Source: a virus. From it: a DNA stretch of 26,966 bases. The position numbers and the translations under genes are program-made. The notes beneath the pieces are model-generated. The model was not told where the DNA came from, searched no databases, and saw nothing but the letters and a program-made list of their open reading frames with translations. Positions 8,911 to 14,448 of the stretch are shown piece by piece. The DNA lies in IMG/VR virus record IMGVR_UViG_3300030618_000475, positions 1 through 26,966 of that record, one strand, 5' to 3'. Every line of letters begins with the position of its first letter. Within the stretch, counting starts at the first letter, position 1.

Positions 8911-8945
8911 ATTCCTATCGTTTCTGACCCATTTTTGGGTATAAT
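8911..8945 (+). promoter_or_regulatory. Promoter P1: ATTCCTATC box plus TATAAT
   Basis: ATTCCTATC (8911-8919) lies exactly 29 bases upstream of a consensus -10 box, TATAAT (8940-8945). The same two boxes at the same distance recur at 9922-9956. The -35 position lacks TTGACA, so the upstream box may be read by a phage sigma or activator. A perfect inverted repeat, ACCCA-TTTT-TGGGT (8927-8940), lies between the boxes and abuts the -10. The predicted start of transcription falls at the ATG of the next gene. Confidence 0.72.
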
Positions 8946-8951
8946 AGGGAC

Positions 8952-9176
8952 ATGACAAGCACCCAAGTAACGAATGCCCTGAAAGAGATTTGCGATGCGT
9001 TGATCGCGGTTGTGGCATCCAGCGGAAAACTTGGTACGCCTGCTGGAACTCTTTATGCAGCCCTGATGACGCATGGCTGCTCCCTCGAACAATTTGAGCA
9101 GGTCATGTCGGCTCTGGTTGCCGCAAGAAAACTCACGAAGCGGGGTGACCTTTACTTCGCAGTGGAGGCGAAATGA
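8952..9176 (+). CDS. Small hypothetical protein, probably from a leaderless mRNA
   Basis: A 74-residue protein of unknown function. The ATG lies seven bases after the TATAAT of P1, where transcription should begin, so the mRNA would start at or next to the AUG and need no Shine-Dalgarno site; none is present. The sequence (MTSTQVTNALKEICDALIAVV, then LGTPAGTLYAALMTHGCSLEQFEQVMSALVAARKLTKRGDLYF) matches a winged-helix pattern: two helices, a recognition-like helix and a short beta wing with 'L.KRGDLYF'. It could be a small DNA-binding regulator, but this rests on pattern only. It overlaps the next gene by four bases (ATGA), so they form an operon. Confidence 0.75.
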   Translation: MTSTQVTNALKEICDALIAVVASSGKLGTPAGTLYAALMTHGCSLEQFEQVMSALVAARKLTKRGDLYFAVEAK

Positions 9177-9376
9177 CGTTCATCGAGAAGGTCAACACGT
9201 TCGAAGCACTGTACGCGGCCTACATCGCGAAATTGGCTCGGCTGGATGAACTCAAAGCCAACGGTCGCTACGGCTACCAACTACGGATGCCGAAGAAATC
9301 CCTGAGCATCGCCGTCGCCAACCTGCGGCAGTTTGGGCAGGAACAGAACGTCGAAATCGCTTCCTTACTCAACTAG
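9173..9376 (+). CDS. Small hypothetical protein
   Basis: A 67-residue, mostly helical basic protein with no recognised domain, in the P1 operon. Its ATG overlaps the stop codon of the preceding gene (ATGA), which suggests coupled translation. The sequence (FIEKVNTFEALYAAYIAKLARLDELKANG) suggests a coiled or paired-helix fold. No Cys clusters, membrane segment or signal peptide are visible. Confidence 0.7.
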   Translation: MTFIEKVNTFEALYAAYIAKLARLDELKANGRYGYQLRMPKKSLSIAVANLRQFGQEQNVEIASLLN

Positions 9377-9385
9377 GAGACTGAC

Positions 9386-9685
9386 ATGCGGATATTGCTT
9401 TTCAGCCTGATGCTTGCGGTTCCAGCCTTCGCGCAAGAGCCGCGCACGCCTATCAAACCAGCGGACCCCGTTGCCGCCGCTACCCATGACGTGACTGTCA
9501 TCAGCGGCGAGTGCATGGACAAGCCATCGGTCCTGCCCACGGCGCTCCCGATCCTGAGAATTTCTCTTGGCGAGTACGCCCGCCAGATTCGAGCGCAGCA
9601 CGCCGCCGCACCCAAGGCCGCGAAGATTACCAGCAACGATAGGTTTGACGCAGAAGTAGAACTCGAAGCAAAGGTGACGAACTAA
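9386..9685 (+). CDS. Small exported protein with signal peptide
   Basis: A 99-residue protein with a classical Sec signal peptide, MRILLFSLMLAVPAFA, and probable cleavage before QEP at about residue 17. AGGAG (9377-9381) lies just upstream of the ATG. The mature part is Pro/Ala-rich and ends in 'LRISLGEYARQIRAQHAAAPKAAKITSNDRF'-like sequence (written here in shortened form: SLGEYAR, then KAAKITSNDRF). I associate a 'SLG..AR......K...TND' pattern with exported proteins of Acidobacteriota; this is memory rather than a search. An exported phage product could act in the periplasm, for example in superinfection exclusion or lysis, but there is no lipobox and no transmembrane anchor beyond the signal. 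Confidence 0.72.
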   Translation: MRILLFSLMLAVPAFAQEPRTPIKPADPVAAATHDVTVISGECMDKPSVLPTALPILRISLGEYARQIRAQHAAAPKAAKITSNDRFDAEVELEAKVTN

Positions 9686-9766
9686 TGGTGCAATGTCAAA
9701 GCTGCGGAGCATGGGCTGGTCGCTACGAGCACGAAACTCAAGAAAGCGGTTGTCCGCCAGCACGGA

Positions 9767-9910
9767 ATGGAGACCCGCATCATCGCTGCCCGTGTAGGCA
9801 AGAAGCGGGATGGCAAGACTCCGCTGGAGGTCCAGTGGTTGGGCTACGAGGGCTTCATCAACGGCGGCTGGCACGCGGTGGACGCCGATACTCGCATCGA
9901 CCTGCTCTAA
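9767..9910 (+). CDS. Small hypothetical protein; upstream part in a shifted frame
   Basis: The frame ending at TAA 9908-9910 encodes a well-formed 47-residue protein from ATG 9767 (METRIIAARVGKKRDG, then PLEVQWLGYEGFINGGWHAV). Upstream of that ATG the same frame stays open back to a stop at 9683 and reads like real protein (VKAAEHGLVATSTKLKKAVVRQHG), but contains no ATG, GTG or TTG start. An ATG at 9685, overlapping the previous stop, opens a different frame beginning MVQCQSCGAW with a CxxC motif; that frame runs on into promoter P2 and degrades. The simplest readings are a one-base indel in the true gene, a +1 frameshift, or a short gene starting at 9767. Confidence 0.5.
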   Translation: METRIIAARVGKKRDGKTPLEVQWLGYEGFINGGWHAVDADTRIDLL

Positions 9911-9921
9911 AAATAGTTCGG

Positions 9922-9956
9922 ATTCCTATCCTTTTCGAGCCCCGATAGGGTATAAT
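9922..9956 (+). promoter_or_regulatory. Promoter P2: ATTCCTATC box plus TATAAT
   Basis: ATTCCTATC (9922-9930) and GGGTATAAT (9948-9956) repeat the P1 arrangement at exactly the same spacing, with a CCC-GATA-GGG dyad next to the -10 box. Transcription should begin near 9963. No open reading frame with a start signal follows before the terminator at 10000-10034, so P2 appears to drive a short RNA. Confidence 0.7.
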
Positions 9957-9962
9957 GTAAGT

Positions 9963-10034
9963 GATAGTTTTGCTGGTGAGCGCGGAAAAACCAGTATCGG
10001 GGTGCGAGCCTAGAGCCGCACCCTATTTCTTTTT
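9963..10034 (+). ncRNA. Putative ~70-nt small RNA between P2 and an intrinsic terminator
   Basis: The predicted transcript from P2 starts near 9963. It can form a first hairpin from CTGGT (9973-9977) and ACCAG (9990-9994), and ends in the terminator hairpin at 10000-10023 plus a T-rich run. No start codon with a ribosome binding site opens an ORF in this stretch. The RNA sits between converging gene blocks and its 3' end touches the stop codon of the minus-strand gene at 10033. It could be a regulatory RNA, or merely a terminator leader for transcripts from P1. The start point is estimated, not observed. Confidence 0.5.
10000..10034 (+). terminator. Intrinsic terminator of the P1/P2 block
   Basis: GGGTGCG (10000-10006) pairs perfectly with CGCACCC (10017-10023) across a 10-base loop, followed by TATTTCTTTTT (10024-10034). 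This is a good Rho-independent terminator for plus-strand transcription. On the minus strand no T run follows the hairpin. Confidence 0.85.
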
Positions 10035-10218
10035 AGGCAAGACGGGCTTCTTGCTTGTTGAGGGCTTCGGTGATCTTGGTTGCCTTCGTGCCGCGTAAAT
10101 CCTCGTTGAGAACATAAGCGACCACGGTCTGCGACAGCTTGAGACCAGTGGCGATGCCATACTGAGTCTTCCCGGCGTGGCCAAGTTGAATGATTTTATC
10201 GACTGTGAGTTGATCCAT
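10033..10218 (-). CDS. Small helix-turn-helix-like protein
   Basis: A 61-residue protein with AAGGAG (10224-10229) five bases upstream of its ATG. The sequence (VDKIIQLGHAGKTQYGIATG, then LKLSQTVVAYVLNED) follows a helix-turn-helix pattern: a first helix, a turn at 'AGKTQYGIATGLKLS' and a recognition-like helix 'QTVVAYVL'. It resembles the short HTH of resolvases or sigma region 4 and could be a small DNA-binding regulator. It is the last gene of a four-gene minus-strand block, and its ribosome site lies in the second copy of a 14-bp tandem duplication. Confidence 0.75.
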   Translation of the reverse strand: MDQLTVDKIIQLGHAGKTQYGIATGLKLSQTVVAYVLNEDLRGTKATKITEALNKQEARLA

Positions 10219-10224
10219 ACCTAC

Positions 10225-10252
10225 TCCTTATTCGTAATTCCTTATTCGTAAT
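10225..10252. repeat. Perfect 14-bp tandem duplication at a gene junction
   Basis: TCCTTATTCGTAAT occurs twice in direct succession (10225-10238, 10239-10252). On the minus strand one copy contains the stop codon of the 51-residue gene, and the other contains most of the AAGGAG ribosome site of the next gene. The duplication may therefore have created or spaced the intergenic ribosome site. Confidence 0.9.
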
Positions 10253-10397
10253 AGACGATCATGAAATACTCGCTGAAGCCGCCACGTCCTGACTTGACTA
10301 CCGAGAAGATCGTGTAGCTTTGGCTTTGAAGGCTGTTGAGTCTGTCTTCCAGATCGTTGTCCTTGACCTCGGTCGTGTGCCACTTTCGAATCGCCAT
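10242..10397 (-). CDS. 51-residue hypothetical protein
   Basis: A very short minus-strand gene from ATG 10397 to TAA at 10242-10244. It encodes MAIRKWHTTEVKDNDLED, then RLNSLQSQSYTIFSVVKSG and an aromatic end (FSEYFMIVYYE). The pattern is a charged helix followed by two beta strands joined by a Gly-rich turn, as in a compact alpha/beta domain. It lies 11 bases after the upstream gene's stop and 23 bases before the next gene's start, filling what would otherwise be a gap in the operon. There is only a weak ribosome site. No family is recognised; it is accepted as a gene on composition and placement. Confidence 0.65.
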   Translation of the reverse strand: MAIRKWHTTEVKDNDLEDRLNSLQSQSYTIFSVVKSGRGGFSEYFMIVYYE

Positions 10398-10408
10398 ACT
10401 GTTTAATA

Positions 10409-11104
10409 CTACCGATTTGCCCGACTTACGAACATGTGGTCAAAATCGGGGTCTGTGATTTTCACTCGGAAGTCCCCAAGGATTGCGGGATCGGTTCGGT
10501 AAATATTCCCCAATTTTTGAACCTTCCGCTTCGAGAATCCCGTGCCGCTTGGGTTGGCTTTATCAATGAGAGAATGGATGAACGCTCCCAACGCCTTCTC
10601 TTCAGGGTCTTTGGATTCCAGCAGTTGCTTGCTTGACCGACTCATCGCACGGCGGATGTCAGGGCGGTGGAGCTTGTGAATTTCGGCAACACGCTGGAAG
10701 CTCCGGGTTTTGATGTACAGGTCAATGATCGTGCTCAGGGGCACGCTCTTGATGCTGTTCTCAAGTTTCGACTGCACCAACACGTTCTTCATCTTCTCCT
10801 CGGTGAACTCCTCCCCATACAGGATGAACGCGCATAGCACCTTGACCGCCATGCGGATGCGGAAGGAGCAGACCGTCTGCGTGCTGCGGTGGATGATCGC
10901 CAGTGTGTTTTGGGTCTTGCTCAGCAGGTAGTAGCTCAGCAGGAGTTCCTGATCCTCCTTCTTCAGAAGACGTAAAATCTTCAGGAACATTGGGAAATTC
11001 TCCTGAATGTAGGTGAGGATTTTCTGGTCCTCTTTCTTCTTGGGGTCGCTCTCTGCACTGAGAAGGGTCTGCCCTTCGAGGGCCTCTTCATCGGTTAGGA
11101 GCAT
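10409..11104 (-). CDS. Protein with helix-turn-helix/sigma-like segments
   Basis: A 231-residue protein if started at ATG 11104. That ATG has no ribosome site, and protein-like sequence continues upstream in frame (TKISENTPYFDSITSARA). An ATT codon at 11152-11150 has a strong AAAGGTGA (11159-11166) six bases upstream and would give 247 residues, so either ATT is used or an ATG there was mutated. Residues ~40-90 (LLKKEDQELLLSYYLLSKTQ, then NTLAIIHRSTQTVCSFRIRMAVK) recall a sigma region 4 helix-turn-helix. A second HTH-like stretch is at ~122-150 (LSTIIDLYIKTRSFQRVAEI, then HKLHRPDIRRAMSR). A DNA-binding or transcription-regulating role is inferred. It lies directly after a homing endonuclease. 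Confidence 0.75.
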   Translation of the reverse strand: MLLTDEEALEGQTLLSAESDPKKKEDQKILTYIQENFPMFLKILRLLKKEDQELLLSYYLLSKTQNTLAIIHRSTQTVCSFRIRMAVKVLCAFILYGEEFTEEKMKNVLVQSKLENSIKSVPLSTIIDLYIKTRSFQRVAEIHKLHRPDIRRAMSRSSKQLLESKDPEEKALGAFIHSLIDKANPSGTGFSKRKVQKLGNIYRTDPAILGDFRVKITDPDFDHMFVSRANR

Positions 11105-11153
11105 TGCGCGGGCAGAAGTGATGGAGTCGAAGTAGGGCGTGTTTTCCGAAATT

Positions 11154-11759
11154 TTAGTTCACCTTTCCCCAACGCACAGCGGAGCCTTTGATGCCGCCTC
11201 GACTGAGCATTGTAGGGTCTTTCAGGATTTGTTGTTCAAAACGTTTTGCTTGTGCGGCTCGGACCTCGGGTGTCCAACCAGCCTTTTGTGCTTCTTGCAT
11301 TTCGGCTCTGATTTTAGGGTCTTGCCAGCGAGCCTTGTTTTTCTTGCCAGAAGCCGCCTTGCCTTTCACAGTATCCGCCGTCGTGAATTTGTAGTAGTCC
11401 CCACGAGCCTTTCGTGCGATCCAAGCCTTCTTCATCTTGGCGATGGTCTCAGGCGAGGTTACGGGTGCCCATGCGTCACTGGTGACGTTGTAACCGAATT
11501 CTCGATCACACGCTTGAAGCCGGGTGATCCAAGCCTGTTCTCGGGCACGAAGCCATACAAGATCATCGACTTGTTCTAGAAGTTCGAACTCAAAAGCGTT
11601 GGCCCCATATCTGAGCCAAGCGGCTTGAAGGTGCACATTGGGGTGTTTTTGGACTTTCAAAAGACGGGTGTGGTGATATTTCCGCCGAATCACATCGGTT
11701 GTTGACCCGATGTAAACCTTTCCGTTTTCAACATTTACCCAGCAGTAAACACCGACCAT
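11154..11759 (-). CDS. GIY-YIG homing endonuclease
   Basis: A 201-residue free-standing homing endonuclease. The GIY-YIG domain is clear: GVYCWVNVENGKVYIGS at residues 3-19, then a basic helix VIRRKYHHTRLL, a conserved W-E region (VWLRAREQAWI) and 'GYNVTSDAW'. The C-terminal half is Lys/Arg/Ala-rich, probably DNA-binding, with weak resemblance to NUMOD repeats (ETIAKMKKAWIARKARG). The minus-strand -10-like sequence TATTAT lies just upstream of the ATG with no Shine-Dalgarno site. The last codons contain AAAGGTGA, which acts as the probable ribosome site of the following gene, the same arrangement as in the other GIY-YIG gene at 963-1574. It cuts endonuclease-free alleles to spread; the target is unknown. 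Confidence 0.92.
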   Translation of the reverse strand: MVGVYCWVNVENGKVYIGSTTDVIRRKYHHTRLLKVQKHPNVHLQAAWLRYGANAFEFELLEQVDDLVWLRAREQAWITRLQACDREFGYNVTSDAWAPVTSPETIAKMKKAWIARKARGDYYKFTTADTVKGKAASGKKNKARWQDPKIRAEMQEAQKAGWTPEVRAAQAKRFEQQILKDPTMLSRGGIKGSAVRWGKVN

Positions 11760-11802
11760 GTGTTATAATACTAAACCCCACGTAATTTTTTGAGGTTTTT
11801 CC

Positions 11803-11833
11803 AAAATAAAACGGGCTCCCCGAGAGGAGCCCG
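11803..11833 (-). terminator. Intrinsic terminator of the ice-binding-like gene
   Basis: On the minus strand, CGGGCTCC (11833-11826) pairs perfectly with GGAGCCCG (11819-11812) across a six-base loop, and TTTTATTTT follows (11811-11803). It lies about 20 bases after the stop codon of the 824-residue gene, so that gene is a separate unit, isolated from the homing endonuclease downstream. Confidence 0.92.
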
Positions 11834-11851
11834 ATGAGTCTGACCAGCGAC

Positions 11852-14326
11852 TTAGCTGTGTTGCAAGGCGACCACAGCTACGAGAGTCTCGTAACCGAGT
11901 GGGTTGGCGAAGCCGATTACCTCGCCAGTGCCGACTGGCGGGGAACCTGCGACTGGGCTGCCCCCAATTTCGTAGGTGACCAAGTAGTGAGCTTCAGAGC
12001 CCACCAGCTTGCCGTTGGAGATGATGTTCATTCCTGCGGCACCCGTAGCGTTTGCCGTGTTGATGGCCTCGGCTGCGGCGATGGTGACCGATCCGTTGCG
12101 AGCCAGCGCACGTCCATTGAGGGTTCCACCGTCCAGCGTGATCGACGTGTAAGCGATAATCGTACCGACCATCGTGTTGTTGTCGCCCACCTGCGTGAAG
12201 GAACTACCCACGATCCAGATAACGTTGCCAGCTTGGGCACCGTTAGCCAAGAGGACGGATGCACCGCTCTCAAGTGTGGTCGTTGAACCAGCGATGAACA
12301 CGAAGGTCGCATTCGGGTTACCCTGTGCATCCAGCGTGATGCTCGTTGGGATGTCCATCGAGGAACCAGCAGAGTAGACGCCAGCGGAATAGCGGCTTGC
12401 GCCCAAGTTGCCCAGAGTCGAAAGGTTGGCCGACGATGCGCTGAGTACCGTTGCAGGCAGTCCAGCGAAGTAGTTGTACGCGGACGTTGCAGCGACCTGA
12501 GCCGCAGGAGCGTCAGCGTTGTCCACTGTCCACACAGCAGCACCCGGCACGATGGTCGTGGTCGGGGATGAGCCAACTACGCCGCCCGTGACCACGGTCA
12601 CACCAGTATTGGTGATGCCGCTGCCAGCGAGGATCGAGTAGCTTCCAGCCGATCCCAGTTGCCCGCTGGTATTGATTGCCGAGCCTTCACCAGCGCCCAA
12701 GCCGTTCGCGCTCTTCTGAAGACCGACCGCGATGATTAGATCATTGGCCTGCGTTGTTTGGAAAGCTGGTGCAACCGCAGGGTTAGCGGATGATAGGCCG
12801 ACTGAAACCCCATCCAACGATACGCCCGTCATGTTCGTCCAGTCAATGACTTGGAAGTTGATGCCGCCATCGAATACTGGCTTACCAGCCGCCAGATCAA
12901 GTGGAGCCGTCACACCGTCCTGATAGACGGAATTGAGGTTCACGGCGTAAGTGCCTGCGTTTGCGGAGTAGCAAGCCCAGATGTAGAGACTCGGGTAGTA
13001 ACCGTCGAGGCTCCAGTCTGCGGCAGGCCACGAGGAGTTAGGAGCGGGAGGAATTGAGTATCCGCTGTAATCCGCGTCCGCGAGGTTGATGTGTGCCAAA
13101 AGCACCCAGTTGTTGACGATAGCGGTGCCCGTGCCAGCGGTTGTCGTGATAGCTGTTGCCGACGCGATAGTGACCGCCCCGTCGCCCCCACCTACGGCAA
13201 GAGCACGCCCGTTGAGGGTGCCGCCGCCAAGGGTGATGGATGTATAGGCGAGGATGACGCCGACCATGTTCGATGAGATACCATTCCAAACAGAGGTGAA
13301 GGAGCTTCCGACGACCCAGACCACGTTCGCAGCTTGTGCGCCGTTTGCGAGGATGATAGATGCACCGCTCTCAAGGGTGACAGTCGAAGCTGCGATGAAC
13401 ACAAACAAAGCGTTCGGGTTGCCCTGAGCATCGAGGGTGATCGAAGTCGGGATGTCCAAAGTACCGCCAGAGAAGACACCTGCGTGGTAGACGCCTACTC
13501 CACCACCACCATTGTTGGTGCTGAGGTTAGCGAGACCAGTCTGGGTGGGGGTTAATCCACTGTAATAGGTGAATGCTGCATTGCCCGCAGTGCGTGCTGC
13601 ACCCGCGCTGGCATTATCAATTGCTGCTGGAGGAACGAACGTGAAGCCCGCCTCAGGACCAGTTGTCGGGGCAGAACCGATGTTGCCGCCAGAGACTACG
13701 GATGCGCCCGTGTTCGTGATACCCGCATAGGCGAGGATGGCATACTCTGACGCCGAGCCCAACTCAGCGGTGACCGCATTGGGGCTATTGCCGCCGTTCG
13801 AGGTGTCCGAGATTGTCGGAGCCGTGGGCATGAAGTCGTTCAAGCCCTGAAGGTAGCCGAAACTCGGGGATGCGCCATGAAGCTGATCGAATGGATCGAG
13901 GCTCTTGAGGCCGAATGCGATGGCAATGAGGGTATCGCCAGCCTGCGGGCTCACGTAGACGTTATCGCCTTGGTTGCTGGACTGGAGTTTCTCGACCTTG
14001 GAGGCGTACTGCGAAGGATTGCCGTACCCAACGGATATCTGAGCCTGCCCTGCGGCAACTACAGCGGTGCTGTAGCGGTTGTTGAGGGTAAGGGTGGTCG
14101 CGGAGGACTGCACGCACACGAATTCGCCGTTGTTATTGAGGGCGGCGAAGCCAGTGATGTTGAAAGCCTTGCCTGCGTAAGCGCCGTTCGGCTGCGATGC
14201 CGTGGCTGCCCCGCCAGTGATGGTTCCTGTGTAGACTGTGGTGCCAGTGGTCGCCCCGGGATAGGGGAGAACTGATGCGGCAACCTGAGTCAGTGTAAAA
14301 ATTGGACCGATTGTTGGTACGCCCAT
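11852..14326 (-). CDS. Jelly-roll virion-like protein with two DUF3494 ice-binding-like domains
   Basis: An 824-residue all-beta protein with two copies of the DUF3494 (bacterial/fungal ice-binding, IBP-1) domain, at residues ~189-396 and ~557-756. Each starts LGSA..Y.IL and holds DIPTSITLDAQGNPNA, FVFIA.ST.TLESGAS, LANGAQA.NV.W.VGSSFT, MVG.I.AYTSITL.GGTLNGRALA. The remaining segments (~1-180, ~400-550, ~760-824) read as one interrupted jelly-roll domain: AGDTLIAIAFGLKS, then ISDTSNGGN broken from NNWVLLAHIN, then SLYIWACYSANAG, QVIDWTNMTG, QANDLIIAVGLQKS, and finally KLVGSEAHYLVTYE and YETLVAVVALQHS. There is no signal peptide, so surface display on the virion (decoration or fibre) is more likely than secretion. 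DUF3494 members bind ice or act as adhesins; true ice binding here is untested. The ATG is preceded by AAGGAA, and the gene has its own terminator. Confidence 0.88.
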   Translation of the reverse strand: MGVPTIGPIFTLTQVAASVLPYPGATTGTTVYTGTITGGAATASQPNGAYAGKAFNITGFAALNNNGEFVCVQSSATTLTLNNRYSTAVVAAGQAQISVGYGNPSQYASKVEKLQSSNQGDNVYVSPQAGDTLIAIAFGLKSLDPFDQLHGASPSFGYLQGLNDFMPTAPTISDTSNGGNSPNAVTAELGSASEYAILAYAGITNTGASVVSGGNIGSAPTTGPEAGFTFVPPAAIDNASAGAARTAGNAAFTYYSGLTPTQTGLANLSTNNGGGGVGVYHAGVFSGGTLDIPTSITLDAQGNPNALFVFIAASTVTLESGASIILANGAQAANVVWVVGSSFTSVWNGISSNMVGVILAYTSITLGGGTLNGRALAVGGGDGAVTIASATAITTTAGTGTAIVNNWVLLAHINLADADYSGYSIPPAPNSSWPAADWSLDGYYPSLYIWACYSANAGTYAVNLNSVYQDGVTAPLDLAAGKPVFDGGINFQVIDWTNMTGVSLDGVSVGLSSANPAVAPAFQTTQANDLIIAVGLQKSANGLGAGEGSAINTSGQLGSAGSYSILAGSGITNTGVTVVTGGVVGSSPTTTIVPGAAVWTVDNADAPAAQVAATSAYNYFAGLPATVLSASSANLSTLGNLGASRYSAGVYSAGSSMDIPTSITLDAQGNPNATFVFIAGSTTTLESGASVLLANGAQAGNVIWIVGSSFTQVGDNNTMVGTIIAYTSITLDGGTLNGRALARNGSVTIAAAEAINTANATGAAGMNIISNGKLVGSEAHYLVTYEIGGSPVAGSPPVGTGEVIGFANPLGYETLVAVVALQHS

Positions 14327-14448
14327 GGTGAGTGTTCCTTGGAGGAAATATCCTCTACATCCAATGGGTTTGGTAGCGAATAAAATCTGTTAACTAGCAA
14401 ACTCTCTATTTAGGAGTCAATAATAGGAGGATTGCGGTATTACCTGAT
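14327..14448. promoter_or_regulatory. Divergent intergenic region with dyads
   Basis: This 122-base stretch separates the minus-strand ice-binding-like gene from the plus-strand endonuclease/glycan operon, so it should hold promoters for both. I see GAGGA-AATA-TCCTC (near 14343-14356) next to the minus-strand ribosome site AAGGAA, and a GGTA-T-TACC palindrome (near 14436-14444) just before the plus-strand ATG. AGGAGG (14425-14430) lies 18 bases from that ATG, too far for ordinary initiation. No copy of the ATTCCTATC/TATAAT promoter is present. No convincing -35/-10 pair was found. Confidence 0.4.

Noticed and set aside
9685-9948. 87-codon frame starting MVQCQSCGAW as a complete gene
   Set aside because: After about 23 codons the composition turns into Arg/Pro-rich nonsense and the frame runs through promoter P2; the alternative frame is more protein-like.
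11760-11790. Copy of the P1/P2 promoter class upstream of the minus-strand homing endonuclease
   Set aside because: There is a TATTAT-like -10 sequence, but no ATTCCTATC box at the required distance.
13877-14275. 132-codon plus-strand frame opposite the ice-binding-like gene
   Set aside because: It is a complement of Gly/Thr/Ala-rich codons; no motif and no ribosome site, while the minus strand carries recognisable domains.
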